Positions 25,088-38,057 of a DNA stretch of 64,000 nt are shown here, one piece after another. A program made the translations under genes and the position numbers. Origin of the DNA: Agelaius tricolor (lineage: Eukaryota; Chordata; Aves; Passeriformes; Icteridae); contig JALJCS010000004.1 in assembly GCA_023055355.1 (NCBI GenBank), positions 19,308,244-19,372,243 of the forward strand, written 5' to 3'. The first letter of the stretch is position 1; each line of letters starts with the position of its first letter. The notes beneath the pieces are model-generated. The model was not told the DNA's origin. It did not search any database and saw nothing but the letters and a program-made list of their open reading frames with translations.

Positions 25088-28000
25088 GAGTGCTAGAGAT
25101 ACTGACTGATAAGATCAAGTTTTTCAATACAATATGAAAATTAAAATCAAAGAAATTGTTTTCTCTAAACCAATTTCTGTATCATTTCAAAACCTACATT
25201 TCTATACCGAAATATGGTCTTGCCAGATTAATCCGAGATTTTAATATTAAAAAAATAATATTTGTGTAATTTTAGGTATTTCCTGGGGGCACTCATGCAA
25301 TTGTTATCATTCAGGGAATAATAATGACTTGGGGGTTGAGAATTTAGTGGCATGAGGATCTGGCATTCTTAATCTGCATTTTCCACCTCAACAAGATAGA
25401 ATACCTATGTCAGAGTACACCTAAAGTAGCCAGTTTGCAATAACAAAAAATAGATATAAATATAGTTTCTACTGCCTAACCTTCTTTTTACATTAAAGCA
25501 CAGTGTTCATTATCTTTAATAGATTAAAATGTAATAAATTTTGTAGATATTGAATCTAATTTAGTGACTGAGTAAAATTAAGATATCTGCAGGAGAAAGA
25601 TATGGGTTTATTTCTGTGTGATAAAGGTGAGAAAGAGTTCTATGCATCTCACAGAAATGCCAATAGAAGTATGAAGTTACCAGATGTCTGATCACATGGG
25701 TTTTTTTGCTTAGGCTGTGTTTTGGAAAAGTTTTGTTAATAACTGCCAGTAGTACTATGTTCCTTCACTCCAGCTATGCAAAGCTTTTCTAAATTTATGT
25801 AATCTAGCAATATTTCAAATCTTTGACTTGAAAAGTGATCAGATTAATAACGATATATTAGACCTCCCAAAACAAGTTTTTTTAATAAGGGAAAACAAGT
25901 GGTTCAGTACATCACAGCAAATACCAGAAACAAACATCAGTAACATTTGAAAAAGTAATATCCTTGTTTTTCATGGCAAACAATTCTAACACAAATCAGC
26001 CATTTAATACGAGATAAAAGCCACTCTAGAGCAAGTCTGCTTGCAAACAGGATTGTTAATTTCTGTTGAGTCTAGAAACTAACACTAACTTTCAAAGATT
26101 AGATCTATCTTTACAATAGATCTCCTATGTTAGAAAATAAAAGAAAAAAAACCAAAAATAACAAAAAGACTAGTAAAGAATTCAGGGATTTTCTTTTCTT
26201 TTTTCTTTTTGTGTCTTTAACAATTGCTCCAGCAGAAATATAGTTGCAAGCAACTTGCAGAAAGGCATAAAAAGAACATGAATTTAACTGATGGCATGGT
26301 TTTGTAAATTATACTGTAAATAAAAATAAGGCTTTCCCAGAGCAACATATAAATTGGATCCTTTCTAAATTCCCAGAGTGGTTCAGGGAAAAGCTATCTG
26401 TATTAAACAAGTATGCAGTTCTTACTGTTCAGTCAACTAACAGCATCCAACAAAAAAGCTTTTGAAGAATTGGCAATAAGCTGGAAGGTATCCAACAATT
26501 ACAGAAGGAAGAAAACTTAACAAGCAGAAAAAAGTTAAGTGTGAACACTACTGTTTCCAAGCAAAGCATTCTGTCAACATGGACATTAGGCAATATATAC
26601 AGGCATACGCATCACATGTTGACATACATATGGATTGCAAGTATCAACTTACAAATTAGTATGAGGAACAAAGCTGGTAGTAGATAATGACAATTTACAA
26701 AAGCAAACAATAATGCAGACCGAATTCACAATTAAAATATAACATTTGTGTATGATGTGCCATACCTCACAACACTAGTGACTGCAGACAGAATATTAAT
26801 TTTCAAAAGGGTTTAGACTTCAGGATAATTAGAGACAGAAGCAAAGATAATTGGCTATGGTATCACAGAAACAGCAGGAAAATCACTATGAAGTAGCAAC
26901 TACAGATATAAGCAAAAAATTATCTTAAAATAAGAGGACAAAACCAAATTTTCTTAAAAATCTTTTGCACAGAGGTACTTTAAAACATATTTTTGCAGGA
27001 GTTTTAGGCATACTAAATCAGAAAGAAAAAACATTTATACTCAAGAGCCAAATATCTCACCAAACCCACAAATATATATATAGGCCTTATGGTCTTTAAA
27101 ATCATGGGATGTGATTTTTTTCCCTCATGTAAGGTATGCTATGAAAAAAAAAAAAAATTTAATTGACTTAAAATAGATGTAAGAATGTAACACAAATATC
27201 TTTAAAATCCTCTCCAAAATATATTTCTCCTTCTACCATCCTAACAATAAGATTTGTCATACTGTGCATCCAGTTGCAAAAGGCAGACATAGCACCCCTA
27301 CTTCAAAAATAAAAATAATAAAAAATGAAATTAAAAAGAAAGAAGGAAGAATTACTTCATTTTTTATATATTTTATATTTATATCTTACTAGTCCTCTCA
27401 GAAAAGATCTCTTCATATGTTCTTTCCTTTTACTGGAAGGAGCAGGTTCAATTAAATATCTTGCCTGATCAGCAAAAAGACATTAACCAAAACACAATAT
27501 TTGCTGAAAACCAGCCGTGTCATCCATAACTCCAAGACTGTGGGTTAGAAGACTCTTTGTTATTTGTGCCCCTTCCCACAAAGGATGTAGCTCTCAATAT
27601 CTAAAAAGCAGCTGCTATTTTTTAAATCTTACAGATTTAGAGATTTTGATGGTTTCTAAAGCAGGAGATATATTGATGACTACCTGCAGCCCAGGAAGGT
27701 TTCAAACAGTTTAAAAATGAACATGAGAAATCACACCTGGGATAGGTAACATGAGACTTATTAGGTAAAAGAAATTCAAAGAACTTGAATGGGTTGTAAT
27801 CATTCTGGTTACTGGAACAAACAAGATCTATATAACACAGTATATCAAAACCCAAACTAACATTTTGGCTGAAAGGTAATGCATTCAAACTCGGGATAGA
27901 GCCACTCACAATGTCATAAACAAATTTGTAACAAATTCAGGAAAAAAAGCACCACTAAAACTAAACTAAATGAAACAAAAAACCAAACCAAGAAAATAAA

Positions 28001-28586
28001 AAACCAATGCAAAAAAGTCAACTCCAGTGGTGGAGTCACTAACTCACTAACTCCTGAAGATGATGGTTTCAAAAATATTGCTCTAGAAAGTTATTATTGA
28101 GATCCACAGAAACCTTCCAGCTATGGTTTCTCCCTTGCATTGAGAAACATAAGCCTAAAAATCTTGTCCAAACACACGAATATTTGATTTCAGGAGATAG
28201 ATTCCACAACTCCAGAAGTCCTGCTCTGCTACATTACTAGCAGATCTTCTGTTTTATTAGGGAAGAGTAAATCCTTAGAGACTGACAAGACCCTTCCTAA
28301 CAACATTTCTCAAGAGAGCAGATATACCTCAAGCTGCAAACACACCTCTGTGTTTCTATTAGGTTAATGCACATAAGCATGTGCTTGCTTTAACAAAAGT
28401 CACAATAGATGATTTTGTCATCATACTTCAGAATGAAGTGGCTTTTCTCCTTTCTACACAAATTTTAGTATTAGGAACTCAATCTATAATATTAATCATA
28501 ACACTTTCTACTTAGCAATAAGCATTTCAACCCACTGTTTCCAAAAGTACCATCCCAATTCAAAGACTACTGTACAATCCTGGAAA

Positions 28587-28633
<47 letters not shown>

Positions 28634-29875
28634 AGGAGGCCCTAGCCAATCCATTTTATTTAGTTTTGCACAAAGGAGTTCAGTTGCCCTGCAGCAGGGT
28701 AAGAAAGAGGATTCTATACCCTCCCGACATTGATTTCAATGCCAGTTAGGATATTAAAAGAATGGCACTTGTGACTCAGCTGCACTGAGCTATTTCTGTG
28801 ATGAAACACTGTAATAAATCCAGCTTAATTTAATGGGTACATTTTGCTTACAGCTAATGCTTGTTACTGACAGAAACTCAATTCCAAGTTCTTTAGGCGA
28901 GAGACTGTCTTTTCCACCACATATTTTTAACATGCAGGACAAAAAGGCTGAGATTCAGAACAGAAACAACTGCAGCAGACAGAACCCACTTGTGAATCAG
29001 CTTGACATTTGCTCTAGACAGCTATTTCAGGCCATTACTGTTTAACTTTAGGTCACCCAATTAGACGCATAGTAACTATGTACAGGGAGAATCCCTGGTG
29101 GCTTTGTATCGTGTCCAGAGCAGGTAAATGACAGGTTTTTCTCCATCAAATTTGCCAATGAAATATTTTTGCAAACTTCACAGTGATGGAGACAGGGGAA
29201 AAGAATGAAAATGCCCCTTCCCAGCCAGTTTCTCCACTCTTGCTCTCAATTACTTTTGAGTTCAACATTTCATTATCAATTGTGCCAACTGCAATTTAAT
29301 TAGCCAGCAAAACCTCAGTACACAAAGCTAGTCAGAAGAGTTTGGTATTATGAAGATTTAGTCTGCTTCACTTTATGGAGCTGTAAGTAGGAATGTTATT
29401 TTGCCAGCCTTTTCTAAATTGGATATGACAGCTTTGATTTTTTTATATAGAATATAATACATCAGGTTGAACAGCTGGATAAGCTAGAGCTTTAGCCACT
29501 TACAAGCTTTTGTGAAATATTAAATCAGAAATTTATTTACCATATAAGCTATATGCCTTTCAGTTGCAGTCAAAAAACCTCAAAGCTTGAATAGATCTCA
29601 TTTGTAAAAGTAAATACATAGTTGTGCATGCAGGTTTATGTGTTAATACATATACAGTAAACACAGGCAAGGGGAAATTGCATGTAGCCATATATACAAG
29701 TGTGCTTGTGGATACCATCTCTCATATACATGTGCACAGAAATCACTGGATGCAGATGCTTGGGTTTGGTGGGCTTTTATAAAACCTCAATGGAAATTCA
29801 AGGTGCCTGTAAACTTCCTGACTGAACAAATTCCTGTAAAACCTTCCTGGGTTTTATCCCATTTTAAATCAAACT
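25088..29875. other. AT-rich intergenic DNA, no gene seen
   Basis: No coding exon, RNA gene or recognisable transposon was found. The notable low-complexity feature is a pure poly(A) run at 28589-28631. Confidence 0.6.
28589..28631. repeat. Uninterrupted poly(A) run of 43 bases
   Basis: Forty-three consecutive A residues follow TGGAAACT and precede GAAGGAGG. Such a pure tract could be the tail of a recent retroposed sequence, but I recognise no source sequence upstream and no clear flanking duplication. Confidence 0.9.
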
Positions 29876-29918
29876 AGAATAGAATAGAATAGAATAGAAT
29901 AGAATAGAATAGAATAGA
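29876..29918. repeat. (AGAAT)8 microsatellite at a CR1 tail
   Basis: Eight near-perfect pentamers abut the CR1 fragment on their right. They probably expanded from that element's tail, whose complement is AGAAT-like. Confidence 0.9.
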
Positions 29919-30078
29919 TTTGTTCCATTAGCAGAGATTTACAGTGATCTTCTAGTCCAACTGCCTGACCACTTCAGGGCAGAACAGAAGTTAAGGTCCC
30001 TTATGAAGAGCATTGTCCAGATGCCTCTTTTAAAGAGATTGACAGGCATCTGGACATCAACATATGGTCTTATTTGCA
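29919..30078 (-). mobile_element. CR1 3'-end fragment, minus orientation
   Basis: The stretch TGATCTTCTAGTCCAACTGC, then CCTGACCACTTCAGGGCAGA, GCATTGTCCAGATGCCTCTT and GACAGGC is the complement of the 3' end of CR1-type LINEs, with the tail at the left. It is only about 160 bases, severely 5'-truncated as is usual for CR1. Confidence 0.8.
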
Positions 30079-30109
30079 CCTTAACTCAGGCATAGGCAAT
30101 TCTTATAAT

Positions 30110-31330
30110 TGGATCACAACATGAAGCCAGTAGTATGGGTGCCTTTTCCTGGCTGCTTACTAACCAGGCAGCCTGATGCATGTGCTGGTGCCTGGCTGTG
30201 TCCCTCCCCAGGGGCAGGACTTCAAATTTCTCCTTCATGAACTTCTAGGGGCTCCTGCCTTGGCAGGGTATGCCCCTGGGTGACACAGAGAGCACAGGGG
30301 CAGGGGCTGGCACTGGAGAGCTCATGAGTGGCCTGGGGTGATGGGCTGTGGGGCACAAACCTGGAGACCCCCCTGCTGGAAATATCTGCCCTGGGGCTGG
30401 CTGCAGCAATGGGCCTGAAGAAGGCCTGCACTAGCCTTCAGAGGGAACAGAAAAAGAGTCTGGAACAGCCTGGCACATACAGAAGGACCCCTCCACAAAT
30501 ATCCCCTCTTACCCGTCAAGAAAAGCAAAAAAACATGAGGATAGCAACACCACATGCCCTTTTCATAACACTGAGAATTTTCCTGTAGTTTTCATGCATT
30601 TATTTTATTTGAATAGTTTGATCTGGAAGGCTGGGAACCTGTGAGAACTGGTGTCTTCCCCAGCTGATGCCTTAGTCCTGGTCTGGTCAGCCCCCAAGAC
30701 ACCCTCCAAGGTAACTGATGCCGTGTCAGCCTCTTATTAGCTGGAGAGGTGTGGGGGGCTATTTGTCCTCCTCTGGCCCACAGTGGCGCTTTCACTGCCC
30801 TAGCTGGAAGTGGAGGGCTAAAGCACAGCCTCCCCTGTTTCCTTCTGAGTCTCTTGGTGCTCTGCAGGGATGGCAATAGCAGCAAAGGGGGTCTTCTGGT
30901 TGAATGCAGCTTACTTAGACCCCCTCCACTGGCTGTGGAGGAGATGCTGGGGAGCTCACTGGCACTGGTTCTTGCAGCACTGCTGAAGGAGGCTGGGGTG
31001 GGAGTGAGACCCTCCTCAGGATGTAGCAGGGCCAGGGACACATGTGGGCTGCTCCTGGTGGCACAGGTGCCCTGCCAGCCCAGCAGACAGCCTCTGGGGC
31101 ACCACTGCACAGCCACAAGTGCATACTTCTGTGCAAATATCACCATGGCAAGAAGCTTCAGCTGTGATGGACACAGGACTGCAGGATCTGGAGGAGTGTT
31201 GGGTAGCTCTGGAAGCTGTTCATCCAGTTCAGGGCTTGGAGGTTGCCCACAGGATGGCTGGGTATCCTTTCCAAAGCCCGCCATGAGGGTCCTTCTTTTC
31301 CTTTGCCTCTTCTCTCCAATGTAATATTTG
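30110..31330. other. Unexplained GC-rich block
   Basis: This block is clearly richer in G and C than the surrounding DNA. It carries overlapping long open frames on both strands (191 codons plus, 230 codons minus), mainly because GC-rich DNA has few stop codons. On the minus strand it ends in overlapping AATAAA signals (30610-30599), and the 230-codon frame runs past them to its stop. None of the translations shows a domain I recognise. It could be an unclassified repeat, a retrocopy, or the terminal exon of a noncoding transcript. Confidence 0.45.
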
Positions 31331-34300
31331 TCAACTTAGAGAAAAACACTCCAGCTGTGGTCCTATGCAGCATACTGTGGCTTGTGCCCCAAGGACAAGA
31401 ACATCTTGCCTAGACCTCCAAGCTTGCAAAGCTCCTCTGAATCCTTAAGAAAATTTATTTCTTCCCATTCCTTCAGGCCTGGAGGGACCTGCTCTCTCAG
31501 CTGTGAAGGCACCATATGGTACTTGTGCTATGTGGATGAGTGGCAGCTGATCATCTTCCTACAGAGCAGTGCTCAGCACAACGTACCCAACAAACTCAGC
31601 CTGCCCCAGGAAACAAACATAGGTCACTTAGACAGACTACTTTTTATTTTTGGGGTTTTTGGCCGGGGGGAGGGGATGACACATTAAGAAAAATAAAGAA
31701 ACAAGATATTCAGACGTTTTCCTCTTCAACAAGGCAGAGTGGAATGTGTATTGTAGGTGACAATTTCATGTTTCTACCTACAATAATTTAAAAGGTATTA
31801 TCTAGAGTGAAATTAAAGTCTGTAGTCTTCTCGTTTCCTGAAAAATTTCACTGGTGGTGGAAAATCTAATATACAAATTGAATCTTTCAGTGAACATCTG
31901 CACTCTCCAGGTGCACACAGGATGATCTTCATACTCATCTCATAAATATTTACATGACCTATAAAAAGATTTCTAGATTCACTTTCAATTTCAGTAGCAT
32001 CTTAGAATACTTTCTGCAAAACTTCTTAACCCATATAGTGCCCTAGAGCCTAGTGCTAGTGGTGGGAATTCTTGACAACTCTAAAACACATAGATAAAAC
32101 ATAAATTTTACCTGTCATCACAAGAGAATAAAGAGTTATATCCAGAATTTTGCTCTGAAGACATTGTGACAGTCATGAATCTCATTTAAGGAATGCCCAA
32201 ACTCATACTATATTTTCATCAGTGGAGAACCTGGCCAATTATAATATGGGAATTCTAAGGGGCAGGGGGGAGGGAGGGAAGGACAAAAATGAAATAATAC
32301 TCCTTTAAGTTGTAAAAAGTATGGCTAACTGATATAGCTCCTAACACACCTGTAGGAAGCTGACCAACTTCCTTGGGTTCAGAGCTGCAGAGTCCATTTG
32401 TGGGGCCTGAAAATATAACATTCTGTTTTTCAGTTCCAGGATGTCCGTAAGTCGAGGTCCTCATAGACAACAGTTTTGTTCCTGGAACTGCTGAAACTAG
32501 GTAAAGCAAATTCTATCAAAGCTGTTTAAGACAAATCAAGCACTATCTTTATATTATTACGTTTAAAGTGAATTAACAGAGCATTATAGAAGCAGCTTGT
32601 GACGGAAAGCCTATGGAAGCTAAATTTCAGACTATCCTGATATATTCAAAAGAGATCAGAATGTTGAATATATAGCTGTCAGACAACTTGCTTTGTACAA
32701 CTGTAGCATTGCTGGACATAATCTGGCTGTTGTTTATTCCCTATATTATTATTTTAGTTGCTAGATTTCAAAACAAACATAGATAAACTAAAAACTAAAA
32801 AAGTTTATTTACCTGTATTTTTTCTTTAATTCATAGCAATCACACCAAAACAAAAGTAAAATCACCCAAACAAAAACATTAATTTTAATATCCACAAAGT
32901 GTCTGTTCACACCTCATAAGTAAGGTAGAAAGAATATAAGAATAGCCAGTCTGATAATTATTAAACACAGCAATCACACTGTTTTACTTATTAGAAGACA
33001 TAATCCAGATGGGCTCAAATAAATGAAACACTAGTTAATAAATGTACATCAACATGCCATTCTAATCTAGCTTTTTCATAATACTTCACATAATAATACT
33101 GAGATACTGGGATGCATTTTCACTTTTGTACAACCTGTCAATTTCATCTTAAGGCTTTTTTGTTTCTGCTGTGAATATCATCCACAGCTTCAGTTCAGTA
33201 CCATCTGCTATACACCTTAGGACTCCCAAACAACAGCCTTTCCCTTCAAAACAGAAATCATTTGGAGTAATAAAATCCCCTGCTGTGTTAGTATAATTTG
33301 GGAGGCATAACATAATCACAAATTTCATTTAATGTTTCTCCACCAACTACTTTTACCCACTTTTTCCCTTCATCTTTATTAGCATTTTGATCATGCTAGA
33401 TAGAATTGGTCTCTTTTTGCCTGCTGATTCAAAAGTGATAAAATGTGCAGCAGAGACAGCATGTTAAATTTTCTGTGCTGCGATGCTGTCTTGCTCAGAT
33501 GTTTATGAAGAATTGTCACCTTTCTGGAAACCCTTGTCATCAGTTCTCTGGTTCTTAAAGACAAGAAAAGAGATAAGGGCAAATTCCAATGCTGAGGTGG
33601 CAACTGGTTTGAAGAAAATTGAGTGAAGACAAAGATAGGGATTTTTTTTTTAATGTCCTTGGAAACTATTTTTCAAATGTTTCAAATACTCAGTCCTGAT
33701 CTGTCTGACAGGAAATTATCCAGTTTAGAAATTTTCCTTAAGCTTGAGAAAAGCCTTTAACAACCCTGTCCAATCTTGTAAATTGGAAAAAAAAAAAGGC
33801 ATAGTTGCATTTTCAAAATGCTTCCAAGAGCATATCACAGCTCAGCGCTAAGACATTATTACACCTTGTGGAGCCAGAGTCTCAGAAGCCGAGATGTATG
33901 TGTGGTAGTGGTACACAAGTTGTACCAAAACAAGTGAGTTTGCACCAGAAACATCTACCAGCTCTTGCACAGACCTTCATATGATAAGCAGGGTAAACGA
34001 GCATGTTAAAGTTAAATGAGACTGTGAAAGGACTGATTCCAGAATCCAAGCTAGCCTCACTAGCTCTTGTTTTTTCTACAGTCTGCACTGCAACCCATCT
34101 ACACACAAAGTGCTTGGGACCTTTGCTTAGTTTTCATTAGTACCCAAAGCATATAATCTAGCTTTGTAACTGTGTGCATACTGAGTTTTTCCTGTTCCAC
34201 AGTTCAGCATCACAGAACACAAGTACTCACAAAACTAGACTAGACTGCTGTATAATTAGGAGTGTTGCCATCACAGGGTACTTCAAATATCCCTCAGACC

Positions 34301-35077
34301 CATAACATTTAATTTTCTTTAGTTTGCTTATTGATGCAGGAAATTATTAAAGTAAAAATTAAATGAAAATTGACTCCAGCTATGCTATGCTAAAAATGTA
34401 AGTAGTTTCTCAACTGTTTAGTCAATTCCTGACTGAAAATACACTGTACTTTCTGTGTATTGCAAAAAGAGAAGGACATAATGAGATTATGAATTAAAGT
34501 ATTGTTTGAGAAGATATGAATAGCTAAACTGACCTTGTCTACTTGAAAATAACCAGTACAGTGGTTATGATCCAGGAAACTTACTTACAAAAAGCCAACA
34601 GTAATCAAGACTGTTTGGATTCAACACACATGAAATTAGATAGCACAATGTACACCAGGCTGGGCCTTTTTTGGGGTTTTTTGTTTGTTTTTTTGCTATC
34701 ATAGAGAAATGCAATTTGAATGAAAAAGCCAATCAAATAAAATTCCAGGAACCATTGAACACTTCCTATAACCTACAATAAGGTCCAACAGCCAGAATGA
34801 GATGAGAAATAAAATTATCTCTGTTTGAAATGATTGCTCTAGTCATGGTGAAGAAACAGCAAAGATATTCTTCTCTATTTATTTTTCTCTTTTTTTTTTT
34901 TTTTGGGTTGATTATCTGGTTTGTTTGTTAGTTTCATTGATGAATTGGTTGGTTGGTTGATTTGCTGCTACACAACAAGTTTGCTATAACACAGAATTAA
35001 GAGTTTTGTACTTAATCGTGAACCATCCCATGTCACATACAGGTTCATAGGTCTGTACAAGAATTCTCTGCTTAGAG
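31331..35077. other. Intergenic DNA, no gene seen
   Basis: No exon, RNA gene or named repeat was recognised. A G-rich purine tract (ggcaggggggagggaggga) lies near 32260. Confidence 0.6.
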
Positions 35078-35216
35078 GATCATGGAATAGTTTGGGTTGG
35101 AAAAAACCTTAAAGATCATTTGTTTCTAACTTCCCTGCTGTGGGCAGGGACACCTTTCACTAGACCAGGTTGCTCAAAGCCCCATCCAACTTCGTCTTCA
35201 ACACTTCCAGGGATGA
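35078..35216 (-). mobile_element. CR1 3'-end fragment, minus orientation
   Basis: The sequence ATCATGGAATAGTTTGGGTT, then CCTTAAAGATCATTTG, GGGCAGGGACACCTTTCACT and AGACCAGGTTGCTCAAAGCC is the complement of the canonical CR1 3' end. The copy is about 140 bases and stops abruptly after ACACTTCCAGGGATG. Confidence 0.93.
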
Positions 35217-38026
35217 AGCGTACACGACTTTGACAGAAGTGATGAAAAATTAAACAAGTGTTTAGATACCATGACTTTTCAAAGCCAGTTTCCCTGTGAC
35301 AGTGAGTTATTTACCAAGCTTCAGGACTCAGCAGTCCACCATTTAATTTGAAGATTTTTGAGAAAGCAAGTTACTACCATATGTTTTTGAAATTAGCTGC
35401 AGCCTGGTCCTCTTGGGCAATTTCAAAGTCATCTGTGGCCCTCAACATCACTTGCTCTTTATCTTTCACTTCTTATTCCAAGGCATATGTATCCTATGTT
35501 GCTTCAGTAGTTCTTTCTTTTCATGTCATGAGTTAATTTTTTTTTCTGAGAATAAATACTTCTTGTTTAATGCTCTGATATTCCTATTAAATGAACACGC
35601 AGCAGGAGATAGCAGAGAAATAAGAAGTTATATGTTAGAATCAACAGCAAAAAAAAATTCTCCTTGATAACTGCAGTAAAAAGCATTCAGAATACAAGCT
35701 GGGAAGGCAATTATACAGAAGACATTTTGGTCTTCTTAGTGCAAAAAATGAACTTTGTTAAGTCTCTCTGTTACACTGTCTTAACTTGAATTATTTCATA
35801 GCTCAGCAAGATTTGTCTGGTTCAGTCGAAACCTTATAAAAATGCATCTTACTTTCAGCCACAGTGCCAGAAAGAAACATTAGATACTTCAACTCCATGA
35901 CTTTGTAACTATATTTACACTGTAATTTTTTTGTACATGTATTAGACATTAGGCAGAGCGTAAACAGGGACTATACAATGTGTCACTTTAAAGCAGTAGT
36001 CAAACTTATTACCTGTATATCTTTCCTGGAAGATATAAGGTTGTCATACTTAGCATCTGAAGGCCACTGTTTAAAGCAAAGAACATATTAAAATCAATTT
36101 TTATTTACCTGACTTTGAAAATGAGTTAATCTTTTAATCTCTATAAATTGAAACACTATGTTTTAGGTGGTGGTTCTCTCCAACATCAGAATTCACAAGC
36201 ACGCTTGCATGAATGCGAAACAACTACAAAGGGAATCCTGCACACAATAAAGCAAACCATCATGCTGATAAAGCCCCACATGTCATTATCACATCAATGG
36301 AGAACATAGGAGCTGGTGAGACACGATAAAGAAAATTGCACAGAAGAGTTCGAAGAACAGGTAGAAAACAAACAAGCAAACAAACAAAACACCAACCAAA
36401 ACCAAAACAAAACAATCTAGCTTAACTTGTGATTATATTTAATGCTCAAAAACATACATTTCCTTCTTCAATTTCTTTTTTACTAATTTAAAAATATGGA
36501 AATCTTTTCTAAAAAGAGGGCCACCTATGGAGTAACTAATTCATATTATGGATGAATTCCACTGGAAAAGGGATAATTAAAGCAGGAAACATTTCTTTTG
36601 TGTCAGCTTCAGAACAAATGTAAACTGTTCTCTCACATGCCTTTGGTTAGCCTTTTGAAAGTGGAAGAAGTAGGGAGAAAAAAATCTTACTAATTGCAAA
36701 CAAGTCTCTCTCTCTGCTCAATTAAAATTTAAACTAAGTGGAATAATTGTACATATGGCGTGCATGACAACAGCAGTAACATCCTGTTCAATTCACTGCA
36801 ATGGAAATTTTCTCCTGCTGTTACTTGTATATAATGACACCAAATTTTAAAAAATTAATTAAATAAATGGCAAAAATATGGTTCCTTAAAAATCCTTACA
36901 GAATGAAAAAACAAGTATCTGACAGGACCTCAGGAAAATGTTTATGACTGTAAGATGGCCAAAGGTTTAGCAAAGGGTGACATTCATTGCATAGACCTGT
37001 TTCTGGGTGCATGCAGTAACATCTCCCAACAGAGGGGGTGCAAGATGCGATTGCAGCAACGCTGTATTTTTAAGCTTCAAAAACTCAAGATCCCAACAGA
37101 GTAGAAAAGAACTACAAATTTTGAGTCACATAAGATTAAATTGAATGTTGTGATCTCTATGATTAAAAGACAGTTAATTCAAAAGGGCCGTTAGTGAGAC
37201 TCTGACACCAAACTTTTTTTACTGTTGCTGACTGGCTAGCAAAAATTCTGTAATTCTGTCACAGATTAATACAATATTTTTGATTATTTGGAACATGGGT
37301 ACCAGTACCAAAATTTTCAATCTATTTTGCATACATAGGCAGTCCACTTCTCACCAAAATTCCTCAGTTCCTTGTCAATTAGAACGCTATGAAATGACAC
37401 TACAAAATTTATGATCATCATCCACAGACATCTTATTCCTCAGTACGGTTAGCTGACTACTGTCTCATGTGTCATTAGGCCTGAGCATTACAATATTTTC
37501 TTTCTTGATGTCCATTCTCATTAATTTCTTTAAGCTGTACATAATACAGGTTCTAGAAAGAGCAGATAAATATTATCTTTTAAACAAGGTTTTTGCTGAT
37601 CTAAAACCTACCCAATTGCATTTTTAATAGAAAAAAAAGACACTGTCTTATCTAAAAGAAAAATTATAAAATATATCATAAATTTTTTTAAATCATTTTA
37701 ATCATTGTTAGATGGGCAACAAAAAAACTATCAGTTTTACCATACTTTGATGGATTAGGGAAAAGCATAAACCATTCACATGGCCTTTTTAAATCAGATT
37801 TTTTCAGTAGTTTTCACAATGTGAAATACGTTTCTAATCCTATCAAAACTGAAGATTTCAGCTTCCATAAAAAGATTTTCTTACAATTCAGATAGTTAGC
37901 AGCCCACCTGCAGTTTCTTTGTTTCACAGAATTCATTTTCTTATTGATAATTTAATTCTAATTCCATATATAACAATCCGTTGCCCTAAACATTACTTGA
38001 AACCAATTTCCTTTTATTCTAATGAC

Positions 38027-38057
<31 letters not shown>

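Noticed and set aside
30592..31324. Overlapping long open frames on both strands (230 and 191 codons)
   Set aside because: The frames overlap antisense in a GC-rich block, the minus frame runs through its own AATAAA signals, and neither translation shows a known domain or start context. Kept only as an unexplained block.
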